From Petrolisthes cinctipes (lineage: Eukaryota; Arthropoda; Malacostraca; Decapoda; Porcellanidae): a stretch of 64,000 bases of DNA. Shown piece after piece: positions 49,683 through 60,600 of the stretch (the stretch's first letter is position 1; every line of letters starts with the position of its first letter). The stretch spans positions 26,001 to 90,000 of the forward strand of contig JAWQEG010001425.1 of NCBI GenBank assembly GCA_033782935.1, read 5' to 3'. The position numbers and the translations under genes are program-made. Under the pieces are notes generated by a model. That model had not been told where the DNA came from and did no database searches. It worked only from the letters and a program-made list of their open reading frames with translations.

Positions 49683-50966
49683 ATGGCTGACAATAATGGA
49701 ACCCCTACGGCAGACAGACAACGACAAACTGATGTTAAAATTCCTCCTATGAATGCTCGCTATGTAAATATTAGATGTGTAGATGAGGGTCAGTCTCTCA
49801 AAAACTTTAACCCCTTTATCGTCAAAAAGGTCCTTGATGGTCAAGTGGGTGGCAGTCTTGCTGCTGCTAACAAGTTGCGTGATGGTAGTATCCTGGTAAA
49901 AGTACTGAAGGCATCCCAGGTTAAGGATCTCCTTAAACTGACGCAAATTCATAACTTTAAGGTGAAAGCCACCATTCCAGTGGGGCCGAATACCTGTAAG
50001 GGCGTCATTTTCCATAGGGATTTGGCCGCTCTGGATGAGGCAGACATTTTGGAAGGAATGAAGGACCAAGGCGTTGTTGATGTTCAAAGTATGACCAGGA
50101 TGAGAGAGAACAAGAGAGAGAAATTTGGCTTGTGTTTCCTGACTTTTGCTTCAGCACAGATTCCGGAAACTGTAAAGATTGGATACGAAATAGTTCACGT
50201 TAGACCATACATTCAGAAACCGATGCGTTGTTTCCGTTGCCAGAAATTCGGACACACAGCATTGAGGTGTTTCAATAAAGATTCATTCACTTGTGGTAAA
50301 TGTGCAGGTAGACACGAGACTGAGTTGTGTTCAGAGACAGTCTTCAGGTGTGCTAATTGTGGCGGCCCCCACCAGGCAAGTGCAGGTGACTGCAGGAGCC
50401 TTAAAGTGGAGACTGAAGCAATGGCATACATGAGGGCTCATGATGTTAGTTATGGTGAGGCAAAGAGGAAGGTGGAGGGGGTTAACCAAACTCCCACAGT
50501 TTCCTATGCTGCAGCTATGACTGGCAACACTGCTCCTGTAACTACAACAAATGTTAACGTGGCTATCCAAGCTAAAGATAACGAAATTAAAGACTTGAAG
50601 GATACTGTAAGTAAATTAACGTTGCTAGTAGAAAGTTTGACAAAGAAATTAGAAGTTGTTGAATCAACCCAGCAAAAGAAGCACCACAAAGCTGATGATA
50701 CCGTATCAGCTTCTAAATCTCATGTTCTCGCTCAGGTGACTCCCATGAAGCCTACATCCGGGAGTCGTCCGGTTCGTCGCGAGACGAGCCGTTCGAGGAC
50801 TGGCTCTGTACCTCATGGAGAGGAACAGGCGATGGAGACTACCGTCGCGAAACCTGCCCGCGGGAGGTCCCCGGGAAGTGCAGAGGAGGAAGAGGGTCTT
50901 CCCTCCCAGCACAAAAAGGTTCGGCCAGACGAACAAGGCTCCAAGAAACCCCATAAACAGCGATAA
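49683..50966 (+). CDS. ORF1 protein of the I-like LINE (Gag-like RNA-binding)
   Basis: The frame is open from 49602. ATG 49683 (MADNNGTPTADRQ) is preferred because the upstream segment overlaps a Pro-rich leader. It has about 427 residues. After a globular N-terminal half (residues 15-170), three zinc knuckles follow: CFRCQKFGHTALRC, CGKCAGRHETELC and CANCGGPHQASAGDC. Then comes a Ser/Lys-rich basic C-terminus. By family, it binds LINE RNA in the RNP. It ends TAA at 50966 and overlaps the ORF2 open frame by 10 bases in the -1 phase. The frame is intact. Confidence 0.9.
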   Translation: MADNNGTPTADRQRQTDVKIPPMNARYVNIRCVDEGQSLKNFNPFIVKKVLDGQVGGSLAAANKLRDGSILVKVLKASQVKDLLKLTQIHNFKVKATIPVGPNTCKGVIFHRDLAALDEADILEGMKDQGVVDVQSMTRMRENKREKFGLCFLTFASAQIPETVKIGYEIVHVRPYIQKPMRCFRCQKFGHTALRCFNKDSFTCGKCAGRHETELCSETVFRCANCGGPHQASAGDCRSLKVETEAMAYMRAHDVSYGEAKRKVEGVNQTPTVSYAAAMTGNTAPVTTTNVNVAIQAKDNEIKDLKDTVSKLTLLVESLTKKLEVVESTQQKKHHKADDTVSASKSHVLAQVTPMKPTSGSRPVRRETSRSRTGSVPHGEEQAMETTVAKPARGRSPGSAEEEEGLPSQHKKVRPDEQGSKKPHKQR

Positions 50967-53900
50967 TCTTCGCGCTAACCATACTCCAATGGAACTGTCG
51001 AAGTCTTAGAGCTAGATTAAATGAACTTAAACTTTTGGCTTGTTCTTACGCTGCCGATATTATTGCCCTTCAGGAAACTCATCTGAACGACCAAGTCGAA
51101 GACGAGGTTGTTCAGCTTCGGAACTACAAGTTAATTAGGAGGGACCGTGGGGGGAGGGGTGGAGGTGGAGTGGCAATCTACATCCGCCATAACCTCCCTT
51201 TCACTGATGTGCCCTGTAATTTTTCTCTGGAAAGTGTCGCTTGCAGAGTGAAATTCGGTGGCACCTACCTGACTATCTGTTCTGTCTACTGTCCTCCTGA
51301 TACAGTAACTTATGATGATGTTTTTGATCTACAGGACAGTCTGCCCTGTAGAAAATTAATTGTAGGTGATTTTAATGCTCATCATACGTTATGGGGTTCC
51401 CTGCAGGATGACAGAAAGGGGGAACAGATGGCTAGGCTAATCAGTGATTCCAATTTGGTTCTTCTGAACGACGGTAGTCCGACGAGAGTTGATGATAATA
51501 CTGGTAATTTTAGCGTTCTTGACCTATCTCTGGTCTCCCCATCAATTGCAGCCTCTTGCCAGTGGCTACCCATTGATGACTCATTGGGAAGCGACCATTT
51601 TCCTATTGTGATTAAATTTAAAAGCGACACTATTAAAGAGCCTTCAGCACCTAAATTTAACGTAAAAAAAGCAGACTGGGTGTCCTTCACAAAGGGTGTC
51701 AGTATTGAAATTGTTGGAGAAACCATTGATGATAAAGTAAATAATATTCAAGATAATATCCTCAAAGCCGCAATGGCAACAATTCCTAAGACTTCGGTAG
51801 ATAGCGCAAAGCATAGAGTTCCATGGTGGACGCCAGATTGCCGCAGGGTACTGTGTGAGAGGAATAGAGCCTACAGGCTTTTCAAAAATCGCATTAGTGA
51901 TGAGAACTTTCGCAAGTATAAACTTGCGAGAGCTAGGGCTCGTCGAACCATCAGACAAGCCAAACGAGACTCCTGGCGATGCTTTGTCTCTAGTATCAAC
52001 AGTGAAACATCAATTTCCCAAGTCTGGTCCACTGTAAGAAAATTAAATAAGAAAAAAAATCTCTAATAAAATTACCAACATCACTTTTAATAACATCAAT
52101 TATGACGAACCTAGAGACATTGCTAACGCCCTCGCCAGGCAGTTCTCTTTTGCTAGCAGCTCTGAAAATTACCATCCAGCTTTCCTGCCCATCAAGGAAG
52201 CATCAGAGCTGCAGCATATTGACTTTGCCACAGGAGATGAATTAGATTACAACAGTGATCTAACAATGCAAGAGCTTGTCCAAGCCCTAGGAGCCTGTAG
52301 TGGGACATCCCCAGGACCCGATGAGATTCGGTATGAGATGATAAAGCATCTTGATCATGATTCCATGGTCAAGATGTTGCAAGTGTTTAACGAGATTTGG
52401 AGGGGTCACACCTTTCCAAACTCGTGGCACTTTGCACATGTCATTCCCATACCGAAAGGAGGGGGGGACCCCAGATCGACTTCATCGTATCGCCCTATTG
52501 CGCTCACAAGTTGCTTATGCAAGGTCATGGAACGAATTGTTAATTGTAGGCTATTGCATTTTTTAAATTCCAGGAATTTGCTGGTTGACGAGCAGTGTGG
52601 CTTCCGTAAAGGGCGCCAGACGCTCGATCAGCTAGTAAACCTGGAAGTTCAAATTCAAGAGGCATTTGCCAAAAAACAATTTTTGATTGCAGTATTTTTA
52701 GACATTGAAAAAGCCTACGACATGACTTGGCGACATGGCCTCCTCAGGAAACTATATGCGATGGGATTACGCGGTAACCTGCCCTTTTTTGTTAAGAATT
52801 TCATTTCTGACAGAACTTTCTCTGTCAAGCTTTTTTCGGACACAGTCACTTTCTCGGACATATTTGTCCAGGCAAATGGGGTGCCCCAGGGGAGTGTTCT
52901 GTCTCCGACCTTATTTCTATGTATGATCAATGACATTCTACCAGCTCCTCCTCGAAATCTTAAATACTCACTGTACGCCGACGACTGTGCGATATGGCAC
53001 TCTAGCTGTAATGCAGAGTTTTCGGCAACTCGGATCCAATTGGCACTGGATTTGATTCACAATTGGGGCCTCCAGTGGGGTTTTAAGTTTTCAGTAAGAA
53101 AGAGTGTAGGGGTTATTTTCACTCATAGGAAGAAGCCAGACGTCAGGCTGACTATGGGTGTCAACCCCCTACCTATTCAAAATTCGACTAAATTTCTTGG
53201 ACTGCATTTTGACAGTCGATTGACATGGCGAGTCCATGTCAGTCAGTTAAAAATTAAATGTTTAAAAGCACTCAATTTGCTGAAGTGCATTTCTGGTACT
53301 CAATGGGGAGCAGATAGGAAGTCATTGCTAATGCTGTATAAATCCCTGATTAGATCTAGAGTAGATTATGGGTCAATAGTGTATGGTTCGGCATCTGAGT
53401 CTGTGTTGAAAGGTTTGGATGTTGTGCAGAATGCGTGTTTGCGTGTGTGTCTTGGAGCCCTACGTTGCACTCGAATCGAGCGTCTAGAGGTGGAGTCACA
53501 AGTGCCTCCCCTCCGATTGAGACGAGATCAACTACTATTAGTATATTGTGCTAAAAAATCCAGGGTGCCGAGTCATCTTCCCGGGAATGCCTTGCTACGG
53601 CAACAGCACCCGGGGGGCCATGGCGCTAGGCCCCTGGCAGAGGGACCGAGTCGTCCGTCCGGGAACCCCTGCGCCCCAGGGGGCACTGGCGTGAGGCCAA
53701 TGGGGACCAGGCCCCAAGTTCAGGTACCCGGGGAGCCGAGTCATCCTCCCGGTAATGCCTTGGTGAGGCATTTGCAGCCGGGGGGCCATGGCGATAGGCC
53801 CCCGGAAGGGCCGAGTTATCCGCCTGGGCGTCGCACGGCCCCGGAGGGCACTGGCGTGAGGTCCCTCAGAGCAAGACTCCACGACCTCGTAGAGTGTGTC

Positions 53901-54887
53901 GGTATAGAATTATCAACAATCGATTCCCTGGTTTTAGTAAATATTGCACCCTGGGTAACACCCCCCTTCACTATTGTGGATTCCTGGCTGCCAGGGGTTA
54001 AATCCCGGGTGCCGGAGGTGGAGGTACACCAGAGGTTTCGTGAGATAATTGTTCAACATCTTTCATATTTCCATCTGTATACCGACGGCTCCAAGACGGA
54101 TGAATGTGTGGGTGCAGGTGTATGGTCGACTGAATGTCAGTTAAGATTCAGACTGCCGATTCATACATCTATTTTTATTGCAGAACTTTTTGCTATTAAT
54201 AAAGCTTTGGATTTTGCCCTGTCGACGACCCACGATAGGATAGTTATTTTTACAGATTCATTAAGTTCACTTCAAGCTATTAAATCCTTAAATACAACTA
54301 ACAACGAAATACAGGGTAATATCATTAGTAAGCTGTTTTGTGCCAATAAATCAATCAAGCTAATATGGGTACCTTCACATTATGGTATCTATGGCAATGA
54401 ACAGGCTGATATACTAGCCGGGTCAACTGTTGATCTGGACATTAGCATAGTCCGTACGGATCTCAGGTGTTTTGTTTCCCTCATTAAGTCTCGAATTCAT
54501 CTCCTGTGGCAAAGGCAGTGGACCAGATTAGACATCAGAAATAAAGTAAGAACTGTTATTGAACCCTGGGCTACGTCATCATGGCGTAGTCGCAGGGACG
54601 AGGTGGTGTTGGCCCGTCTAAGGGTTAACGCCACATGGATAACACATCTCGAACCCTACATTAATAGAAATTTTCCTCCTCAATGCACATCATGCAACAC
54701 AATTTTATCTATTAATCACTTATTAATTTTTTGTATTGATTATGAAAATCAAAGAAGTAAAATCAAACAATATTTTCAACTTAAAAAAATAGCTCTAACC
54801 ATCGAAAATATTCTATCAGACGATAAGAATATTATAAACAAACTGCTGAGTTTTCTGAGGGAGACAAAACTTTATGACCTTATATAG
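50957..54887 (+). pseudogene. ORF2 of the I-like LINE: endonuclease, RT, RNase H (one frameshift)
   Basis: The frame opens at 50957 and reaches the endonuclease at LQWNCRSLRARL without any ATG, so start is by a non-AUG or coupled mechanism. Endonuclease motifs are LQETHL, VGDFNAHHTLWG and SDHFPIVI. The frame shifts at A8 (52052-52059) and resumes to RT: GTSPGPDEIRYEMI, YRPIALTSCLCKVMERI, VFLDIEKAYDMTW, NGVPQGSVLSPTLFLCMIND and YADDCAIW (52974). A Pro/Gly repeat (53567-53880) separates RT from RNase H (YTDGSKTDECVGAG, FTDSLSSLQAI, WVPSHYGIYGNEQADIL). A Cys/His motif CTSCNTILSINHLLIFC lies near the end. Catalytic residues look intact. The homopolymer shift could be a sequencing error. Confidence 0.88.
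53567..53880 (+). repeat. In-frame GC-rich tandem repeat in LINE ORF2
   Basis: Four imperfect units of about 80-90 bp start with gccgagt or accgagt at 53567, 53645, 53735 and 53811; pairs repeat with a 168-bp period. Each encodes PS-x2-PG...followed by PGG or EGTG. Base composition is far more GC-rich than the surrounding ORF2. It lies between the RT C-terminal region and RNase H. Confidence 0.88.
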
Positions 54888-54988
54888 ATTGATATAATAA
54901 AATGGATCCAATGGCTTAATGACCTTTGGCTATATGCTTCTGGTTGATAGCCAAGAAATCCAACAAGTAGAAGTAGTGGAGAAGTCAG

Positions 54989-55380
54989 TCAGTCTGTGAA
55001 CAGTGTGGTTCCTGGATCTTCTGTTCCTCCAAGTTTGGTATTGTATAATTTTCCTCATGTGTTCCATAATTTAGGTTGCTCCAACATTTACATTGTTCTA
55101 ACTTATTGTGGTTAGTGTCTGATTATTGTTTTCTTGTTGTATTATTGTTATTATTAGGATATTAGTATTATTGTTATTATTATTATAAGGTTACGTAGTT
55201 GGGATCCTGGGCCATTTTGTTTAACTGGTGTAGCTTATTCCTTCATGTTAATTAATATACCATATTAAAAATCCATTACTGACTTTACAATCTCCTTTTA
55301 CATTCATGTGCGGTAGTAGTTTTCTGGGTTCTCATAAAATATTCCCCTAGACTTTGACTAGCTGAACTGCTCCCGTAACA
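54989..55380 (+). repeat. 5' LTR of Gypsy copy 3, second part
   Basis: It matches 59126-59519 apart from a 3-bp indel (cttctgttcc versus cttctcctgttcc) and a substitution. It ends CCCGTAACA at 55380, followed by a primer site of the form ttggggcgcctgtccggga (about 55384). Confidence 0.92.
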
Positions 55381-55480
55381 TAATTTGGGGCGCCTGTCCG
55401 GGAGCCTATCTACTTGTATCCTTATTTATGTTGTTTCATGATTGTAGGTATATTGTATTCAATAATTCTATCTAGCTGTC

Positions 55481-57048
55481 ATGGAAGAGTTCGATGTTAA
55501 AGAATTTTTAGATAACCCATCTACTGCTCTTCTTCGTGGGAAAACTATCAAAAAAGATGATTGGATAACAATAGCAGATAATTACAGTATTTCATGTAGA
55601 CGAAGTTGGAGGAAGGATAAAATTGTAAACACAGTGGTGAGGAAGTTAGTAGAACTAGAGATAGTAGATGTTGATGCATTAATATTGTGTAGTAATGATG
55701 CAGATGTAGATAAAGGAAGGGAACATGAAATAGCAATGTTTGAAAGACAAATGGAAGAGAGAGAAAAGGAGAGACAGTTTCAATTACAACTATTAGTTAC
55801 AAATTGATAACGGTGTGCAAACAAACTCTAATAATTTTGATGTCACCAGACAAGTTCATTTAGTCCCAAAATTTAATGAAGAAGATCCCCATGAGTTTTT
55901 CTTGCAGTTTGAGAAAATAGCAGAGTCTGTAAAGTGGCCAAAAGAGCTGGTCTGTACTGGTTCAGACAGCACTGACTGGAAAGGCTAGATCTGTGTATGT
56001 TGCATTGACGGGTGACCAAGTTAAAGATTATTACATTGTTAAAGATGAAATTATGAAGGCTTATCAAGTAACACCTGAGTATTATAGACAGAAGTTTAGG
56101 TTTATAAAGTGGAGTAATAACCAGTCTTATATAGAGTTAGCTCATTCTGTACTTACTAGTTATGAGGATCTTAGGGAAATTTTAATATTGGAGCAATTTA
56201 AAAGGACAATACCCCGTGAGGTTAGTGGTTACTTGGAGGAAAGGGAGGTAAGAAGTTTGACCCAGGCAGCCACACTGGCTGAGAATTTCTCACTGACTCA
56301 TTCTGGGTTTGTTCACAGGCCTAATTCAAGCCATTCGTTTAAAAAGAATATTGATTTTGTGGCTCAGAATACAGGTGCTGTGGTTGGGAGAAGTAATTGT
56401 CAGAGTACATGCTCGAACAATATTACTCAGAGATTCAAACCCATTAATGATTTACGTCATTTAGAATTTGCTCAAGGCAGGAGCAGTGTGACTTGTTTTT
56501 ACTGTATGAAGCCAGGACACGTAGTTGCAAGGTGTCCAAAGTTGCTAAAGAAGGAACAGACTCCAAAGCACACTACTCTTTCCTTTAGTTCGACAGGGCC
56601 TCCTGACCATACTATTCCTGAAACAATACAATGTGATATTGCTAGGTCATTTAAGCCTTTTATATTTGATGGATATGTATCCATTAGTGACAGTGGAGAA
56701 ACCTACCCTATTCGTATTTTGAGGGATACTGCAGCTTCACAAAGTGTTATATTGAAGGATTCGCTTCCTGTAGCGGATGGTTTATACACTGGTGAAAGTG
56801 TCCTTCTTGAGGGTTTTGGTGGAACTGTCTCGGTACCTCTTTGCAGGTTATGGTTAGAAGCAGGAATAGTTTCTAATTTTGTCACAGTTGGAGTTAAGGA
56901 TTCTCTACCAATTTCTGATGTAACCTTCATACTTGGTAACGATATTGCTGGAGAAAAGATAGTGCCAAATCCCGTTGTGTGTCCTATTCCTACCAAAGAT
57001 AATAACACTACTGAGATAGTCACTATCTCGGTATGTATTGAATTTTAA
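55481..57048 (+). pseudogene. gag: Gag and protease of Gypsy copy 3 (frameshifted)
   Basis: ATG 55481 starts MEEFDVKEFLDNPS, similar to copy 2. The first frame stops at 55805-55807. A second short frame carries NNFDVTRQVHLVPKFNEE, and a further shift near 55960 enters the frame that runs to 57048. That frame contains the Gag C-terminal part, zinc knuckle CFYCMKPGHVVARC, and aspartic protease RILRDTAASQSVIL. The protease is intact by eye. It ends abruptly at about 57035, where the integrase region should begin. Confidence 0.82.
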
Positions 57049-57295
57049 GAATAGATTACAGGAAGTGTGTAGGATAGCACGGTGTAACTTGGCGAAGGAA
57101 CAGGGTAGGATGAAGGAAGGTTATGACTTGAAAACTGAAGATAGAGAGTTTTCACCGGGTGACCTTGTGTTAGTGTTTTTACCTATTCACAAGGCTCCCT
57201 TGCAGTCTAAATTCTGTGGTCCCTTTAAGATTAAGAGAAAAGCCAGTGATTTAAATTATGTGATAGAAACCCCAAATAGAAGAAAGAAAGATTAG
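57038..57295 (+). pseudogene. Post-integrase remnant of Gypsy copy 3
   Basis: It encodes NRLQEVCRIARCNLAKEQGR through LVLVFLPIHKAPLQSKFCGP, the C-terminal (GPF-type) domain that follows the integrase core in copy 2. Both the HHCC zinc domain and the catalytic core are missing between the protease and this piece, about 1.2 kb by comparison with copy 2. A frame break follows at 57295. Confidence 0.8.
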
Positions 57296-57348
57296 TTCAT
57301 ATTAACCTGATTAAACCATACTATGCTAGGAATTATCCTGAATTATGT

Positions 57349-58866
57349 TTGTCTAAAGGTACAGAGACTGAGAGTAAGGAGGATTGTGAAAGCAAGCTTG
57401 AATCTGAGAATTCAGAGGGTTCATTAAACACAGAGGTAAAGGTGACTAATTCTGTGATATTGTCAAATCTGGATGATAAATTGTCCCACCTTCCAGAAGG
57501 ACAATTAAGTCAGATGTGTTGTTTAATTCAATCATTTACCCAATTATTTAATGATGTACCAAAGCCGTGTTCCCTAGTGACTCATGATATCAATCTTGTG
57601 GCTAATGCTTGTCCAATTAAACAGAGTCCCTACAGAATTAGTCCTAGTAAAAGGGAGTGGATGAAAACTGAGGTTAAGTTTTTGCTTGAAAATAATTTAG
57701 TAGAACCTAGTGACAGTGAATGGGCTTCACCGTGTGTTCTGGTCCCAAAGTCTGATGGTAATTACCGTATGTGTACAGACTACAGAAAGGTAAACTCTCT
57801 CACTTGTCCAGATTCTTTCCCATTGCCCCGGATCGATGATATTATAGACGGTATTGGATCAGCTAAGTTTGTAAGTAAGATCTATTTACTAAGAGGTTAC
57901 TATCAGATACCCCTGTCCAACTCTGCTAAACGTATTTCTGCATTTGTAACTCCAGATGGACTGTTTGCTTATCGAGTGATGCCATTTGGCTTAAGGAACG
58001 CCCCTGCTACCTTCCAGCGCCTCATGACAAAGGTGACAGCCGGATTGGAAAGAGTCAGAGCCTACCTAGACGATCTGGTGCTGTATGATGAGACCTGGGA
58101 AGACCACCTTGAAAATCTCCAGTCTCTCTTCCACCGCCTGGCGGATGCTGGACTGACAATCAACCTTCAGAAGAGTGAGTTTGGTCATGCTCGAGTAACT
58201 TATCTGGGTCATGTGGTGGGCCAAGGTCACGTTACTCCTATCGCAGCTCGAGTGGCGGCCCTTCGAAACTACTCTGTTCCGACTACCAGAAGATCGCTCC
58301 GGAGATTTCTCGGGACTGTGGGGTTCTACAGACGGTTCTGCCCCAACTTCTCAGAGGTGTGTGCCCCACTCACCACGTTGGTCAGCCCTAAGAGGAAGTT
58401 CGTTTGGTCTCCAGAGTGCCAAGCCGCCTTCGACACTATTCGCAGTGTGTTGATGACTCCTCCAGTACTACGAGCACCGGACTTCAATGCTCCGTTTAGT
58501 ATTCAAGTTGATGCCAGTGAACATGCAGCAGGTGCAGTATTACTCCAGGAGGGTACTACTGGCGTTCTACATCCTATATGTTATATGTCTGCTAAGTTTA
58601 AACCTCATCAGAAACATTATGCTACCATTGAAAAGGAAGCACTTGGCTTGTTGATGGCCATAGAGAAATTTAACGTGTATGTATCCAATGCTAGATTTAC
58701 TGTTACTGTATACAGTGACCATAATCCCTTACAGTTTGTGAACAAAATGAAAAACAAAAATCAAAGACTGATGTGCTGGGCACTTTCGTTGTAACCCTAC
58801 AACATTGAAATAAAGCATATTAAAGGAAAAGATAACTTAATAGCAGATGCATTATCTCGTCAGTAA
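57349..58866 (+). pseudogene. pol: RT and RNase H of Gypsy copy 3 (motif A Tyr; internal stop)
   Basis: RT shows SDSEWASPCVLVPKSDG, CTDYRKVNS, FRNAPATF-type block (LRNAPATFQRLM) and YLDDLVLYDE. Motif A reads SKIYLLRGYYQIP, with Tyr (TAT) in the position that is Asp in copy 2. RNase H (IQVDASEHAAGAVLL ... SDHNPLQFVNKM) is interrupted by TAA 58792-58794 and continues in the same frame to LIADALSRQ and TAA at 58866. It lies just before the purine tract aaggaggggag (58908-58920) and the 3' LTR. Confidence 0.88.
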
Positions 58867-58920
58867 AATCATTTACTATCTTTATAAACATTCCCATATG
58901 CTTTATTTTAAGGAGGGGAG

Positions 58921-59519
58921 TGTTACGGAAACTAGTATCATGAAAGTATCCAAAGCAGGAGCTAATAATTGTAATGATTGTTCGCCGGCTCCTGGTTAGG
59001 GTATTTCTATATAAGGTTAAACGGGATGGAATTGGAGCAGATTCATAGTCACTACTGGTTCCGAAAACTGACTTCGAACATGGCAGATTTTCTATAAAAG
59101 CCAGGGTTTCTTGGGAGAAGTCAGTCAGTCTGTGAACAGTGTGGTTCCTGGATCTTCTCCTGTTCCTCCAAGTTTGGTATTGTATAATTTTCCTCATGTG
59201 TTCCATAATTTAGGTTGCTCCAACATTTACATTGTTCTAACTTATTGTGGTTAGTGTCTGATTATTGTTTCCTTGTTGTATTATTGTTATTATTAGGATA
59301 TTAGTATTATTGTTATTATTATTATAAGGTTACGTAGTTGGGATCCTGGGCCATTTTGTTTAACTGGTGTAGCTTATTCCTTCATGTTAATTAATATACC
59401 ATATTAAAAATCCATTACTGACTTTACAATCTCCTTTTACATTCATGTGCGGTAGTAGTTTTCTGGGTTCTCATAAAATATTCCCCTAGACTTTGACTAG
59501 CTGAACTGCTCCCGTAACA
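58921..59519 (+). repeat. 3' LTR of Gypsy copy 3
   Basis: It is 599 bp, uninterrupted, with TATA-like tatataag at about 59008-59015. It is followed by ATAC (target duplication) and the microsatellite. Confidence 0.94.
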
Positions 59520-59724
59520 ATACATACATACATACAGAGAGAGAGACATACATACATACATACATACAGAGAGAGAGACATACATACATACATACAGAAA
59601 CACCACACACACACACACACCACCACCTCTGACGTCAGGTACAATGTTACTAGAACCGATATCACACGAGTAAAAAGGTGTATTTGCCTGGGGGTGTCTT
59701 TACATTTATGAGTGACTGCATGTA

Positions 59725-60600
59725 CAGTCACTCATAAAAATTAAGACCCCCACAGGCCAGTCATCTTCTTATACTTGTGATATCGGTTCTGGCAACAGTG
59801 TACGTGACGTCAGTGATGGCGCTTGAGAGATGAAGTTGATTTGCTCAACACATTTGTAACTAATGGTAGATAAGACGAAGCATGAGTTGGGATAATGTTT
59901 CGAGCAAACCAACCTTCCTCCAAACACAACCCACACCACACCACCTCTGACGTTCACACTCCCGTGAGGCCCACCCAGCGTTGTCAATGTTGGCCGAGAG
60001 AACCCCGAAACACTAGTTGTGAGCTCTGCTCGCTCGAACCATTCACTGGTGGGAGGGAGAAGTAAGGAGGGATTTGAGGAGGGTAGGGGGGGTGTCTATA
60101 CAAGAGAGGTGAGAAATTATTCTTGGGAAGGTGAAAAATGAGTGGAAGATTTAATAAAAGTACGAAAATACACCCGGTTATCAATTATTTATATACCGAT
60201 ATTCGTGTCAATTATTAACTTCATTAAATGTAAGATTAAGTTTTTAATATTATGATGTAACACAAAAACAACCGAGGTAATATTATTGTACACTTTTTTC
60301 GTATAATATTTAATGGTTATTATCATGCACTAAACGCTGAAAAATAATTACACAATAACTGAATAAGAATCATGAACCAGAATGCTATTTATTAAATGAA
60401 GCAAATGTGAATACCTTTATATTACATGTGTCAAGTGTTGATACCACTAACACACACTTCCATTTCCCCCGTATCTACCTAATAGTTTATAATCGTATCA
60501 AATATCAAGGCTCTCATTATCCGTCACATGATAGCAACCTTGTGATATTCTGAATACTTTTAATAATATCCTGTTGTATTGAAATATTGGAATTTGACTA
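59725..60600. repeat. Left terminal inverted repeat of TA-flanked element 4
   Basis: It is mirrored by 63805-63064 and then 61655-61500. Matches are near-perfect over the first 750 bp (for example gctatttattaaatgaagc and its inverse near 63140) and weaker after about 60,560. Confidence 0.88.

Larger units (their letters stand above)
48931..54977 (+). mobile_element. I-clade-like LINE, full length, inserted in an LTR
   Basis: This 6.05-kb element is flanked by an 11-bp target duplication ggagaagtcag. It has a 5' UTR (48931-49600), a Gag-like ORF1, and an ORF2 with endonuclease, RT and RNase H. The 3' UTR ends 'ccaacaagtagaagtagt' without poly(A). RNase H plus three zinc knuckles in ORF1 fit the I/Nimb group. 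One A8 frameshift in ORF2 is the only obvious defect. Confidence 0.92.
48727..59519 (+). mobile_element. Gypsy copy 3: defective Gmr1-like LTR element, 5' LTR split by a LINE
   Basis: The 3' LTR is 58921-59519 (599 bp, TGTTACGG...CCCGTAACA). The 5' LTR is in two parts, 48727-48930 and 54989-55380, separated by an I-like LINE. ATAC flanks both ends (48723-48726, 59520-59523). Excluding the LINE, the element is about 4.7 kb. Gag and RT resemble copy 2 throughout, but integrase is deleted and several frames are broken. LTRs differ by one 3-bp indel and few substitutions, so the insertion is recent. Confidence 0.92.
48411..59726. mobile_element. TA-flanked element 3, split by nested insertions
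   Basis: The left end CAGTTACTCATAAAAATTAAG at 48411-48431 and its approximate inverse at about 59625-59719 (ending ...ttatgagtgactg) belong to the same family as the element at 59725-63805. Between them is a CATA/GAGA microsatellite (48571-48726 and 59520-59600) that received the Gypsy element 48727-59519. The left end directly follows MITE 2 with a shared TA. At the right end the expected TA appears as CA, probably mutated. Confidence 0.72.
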
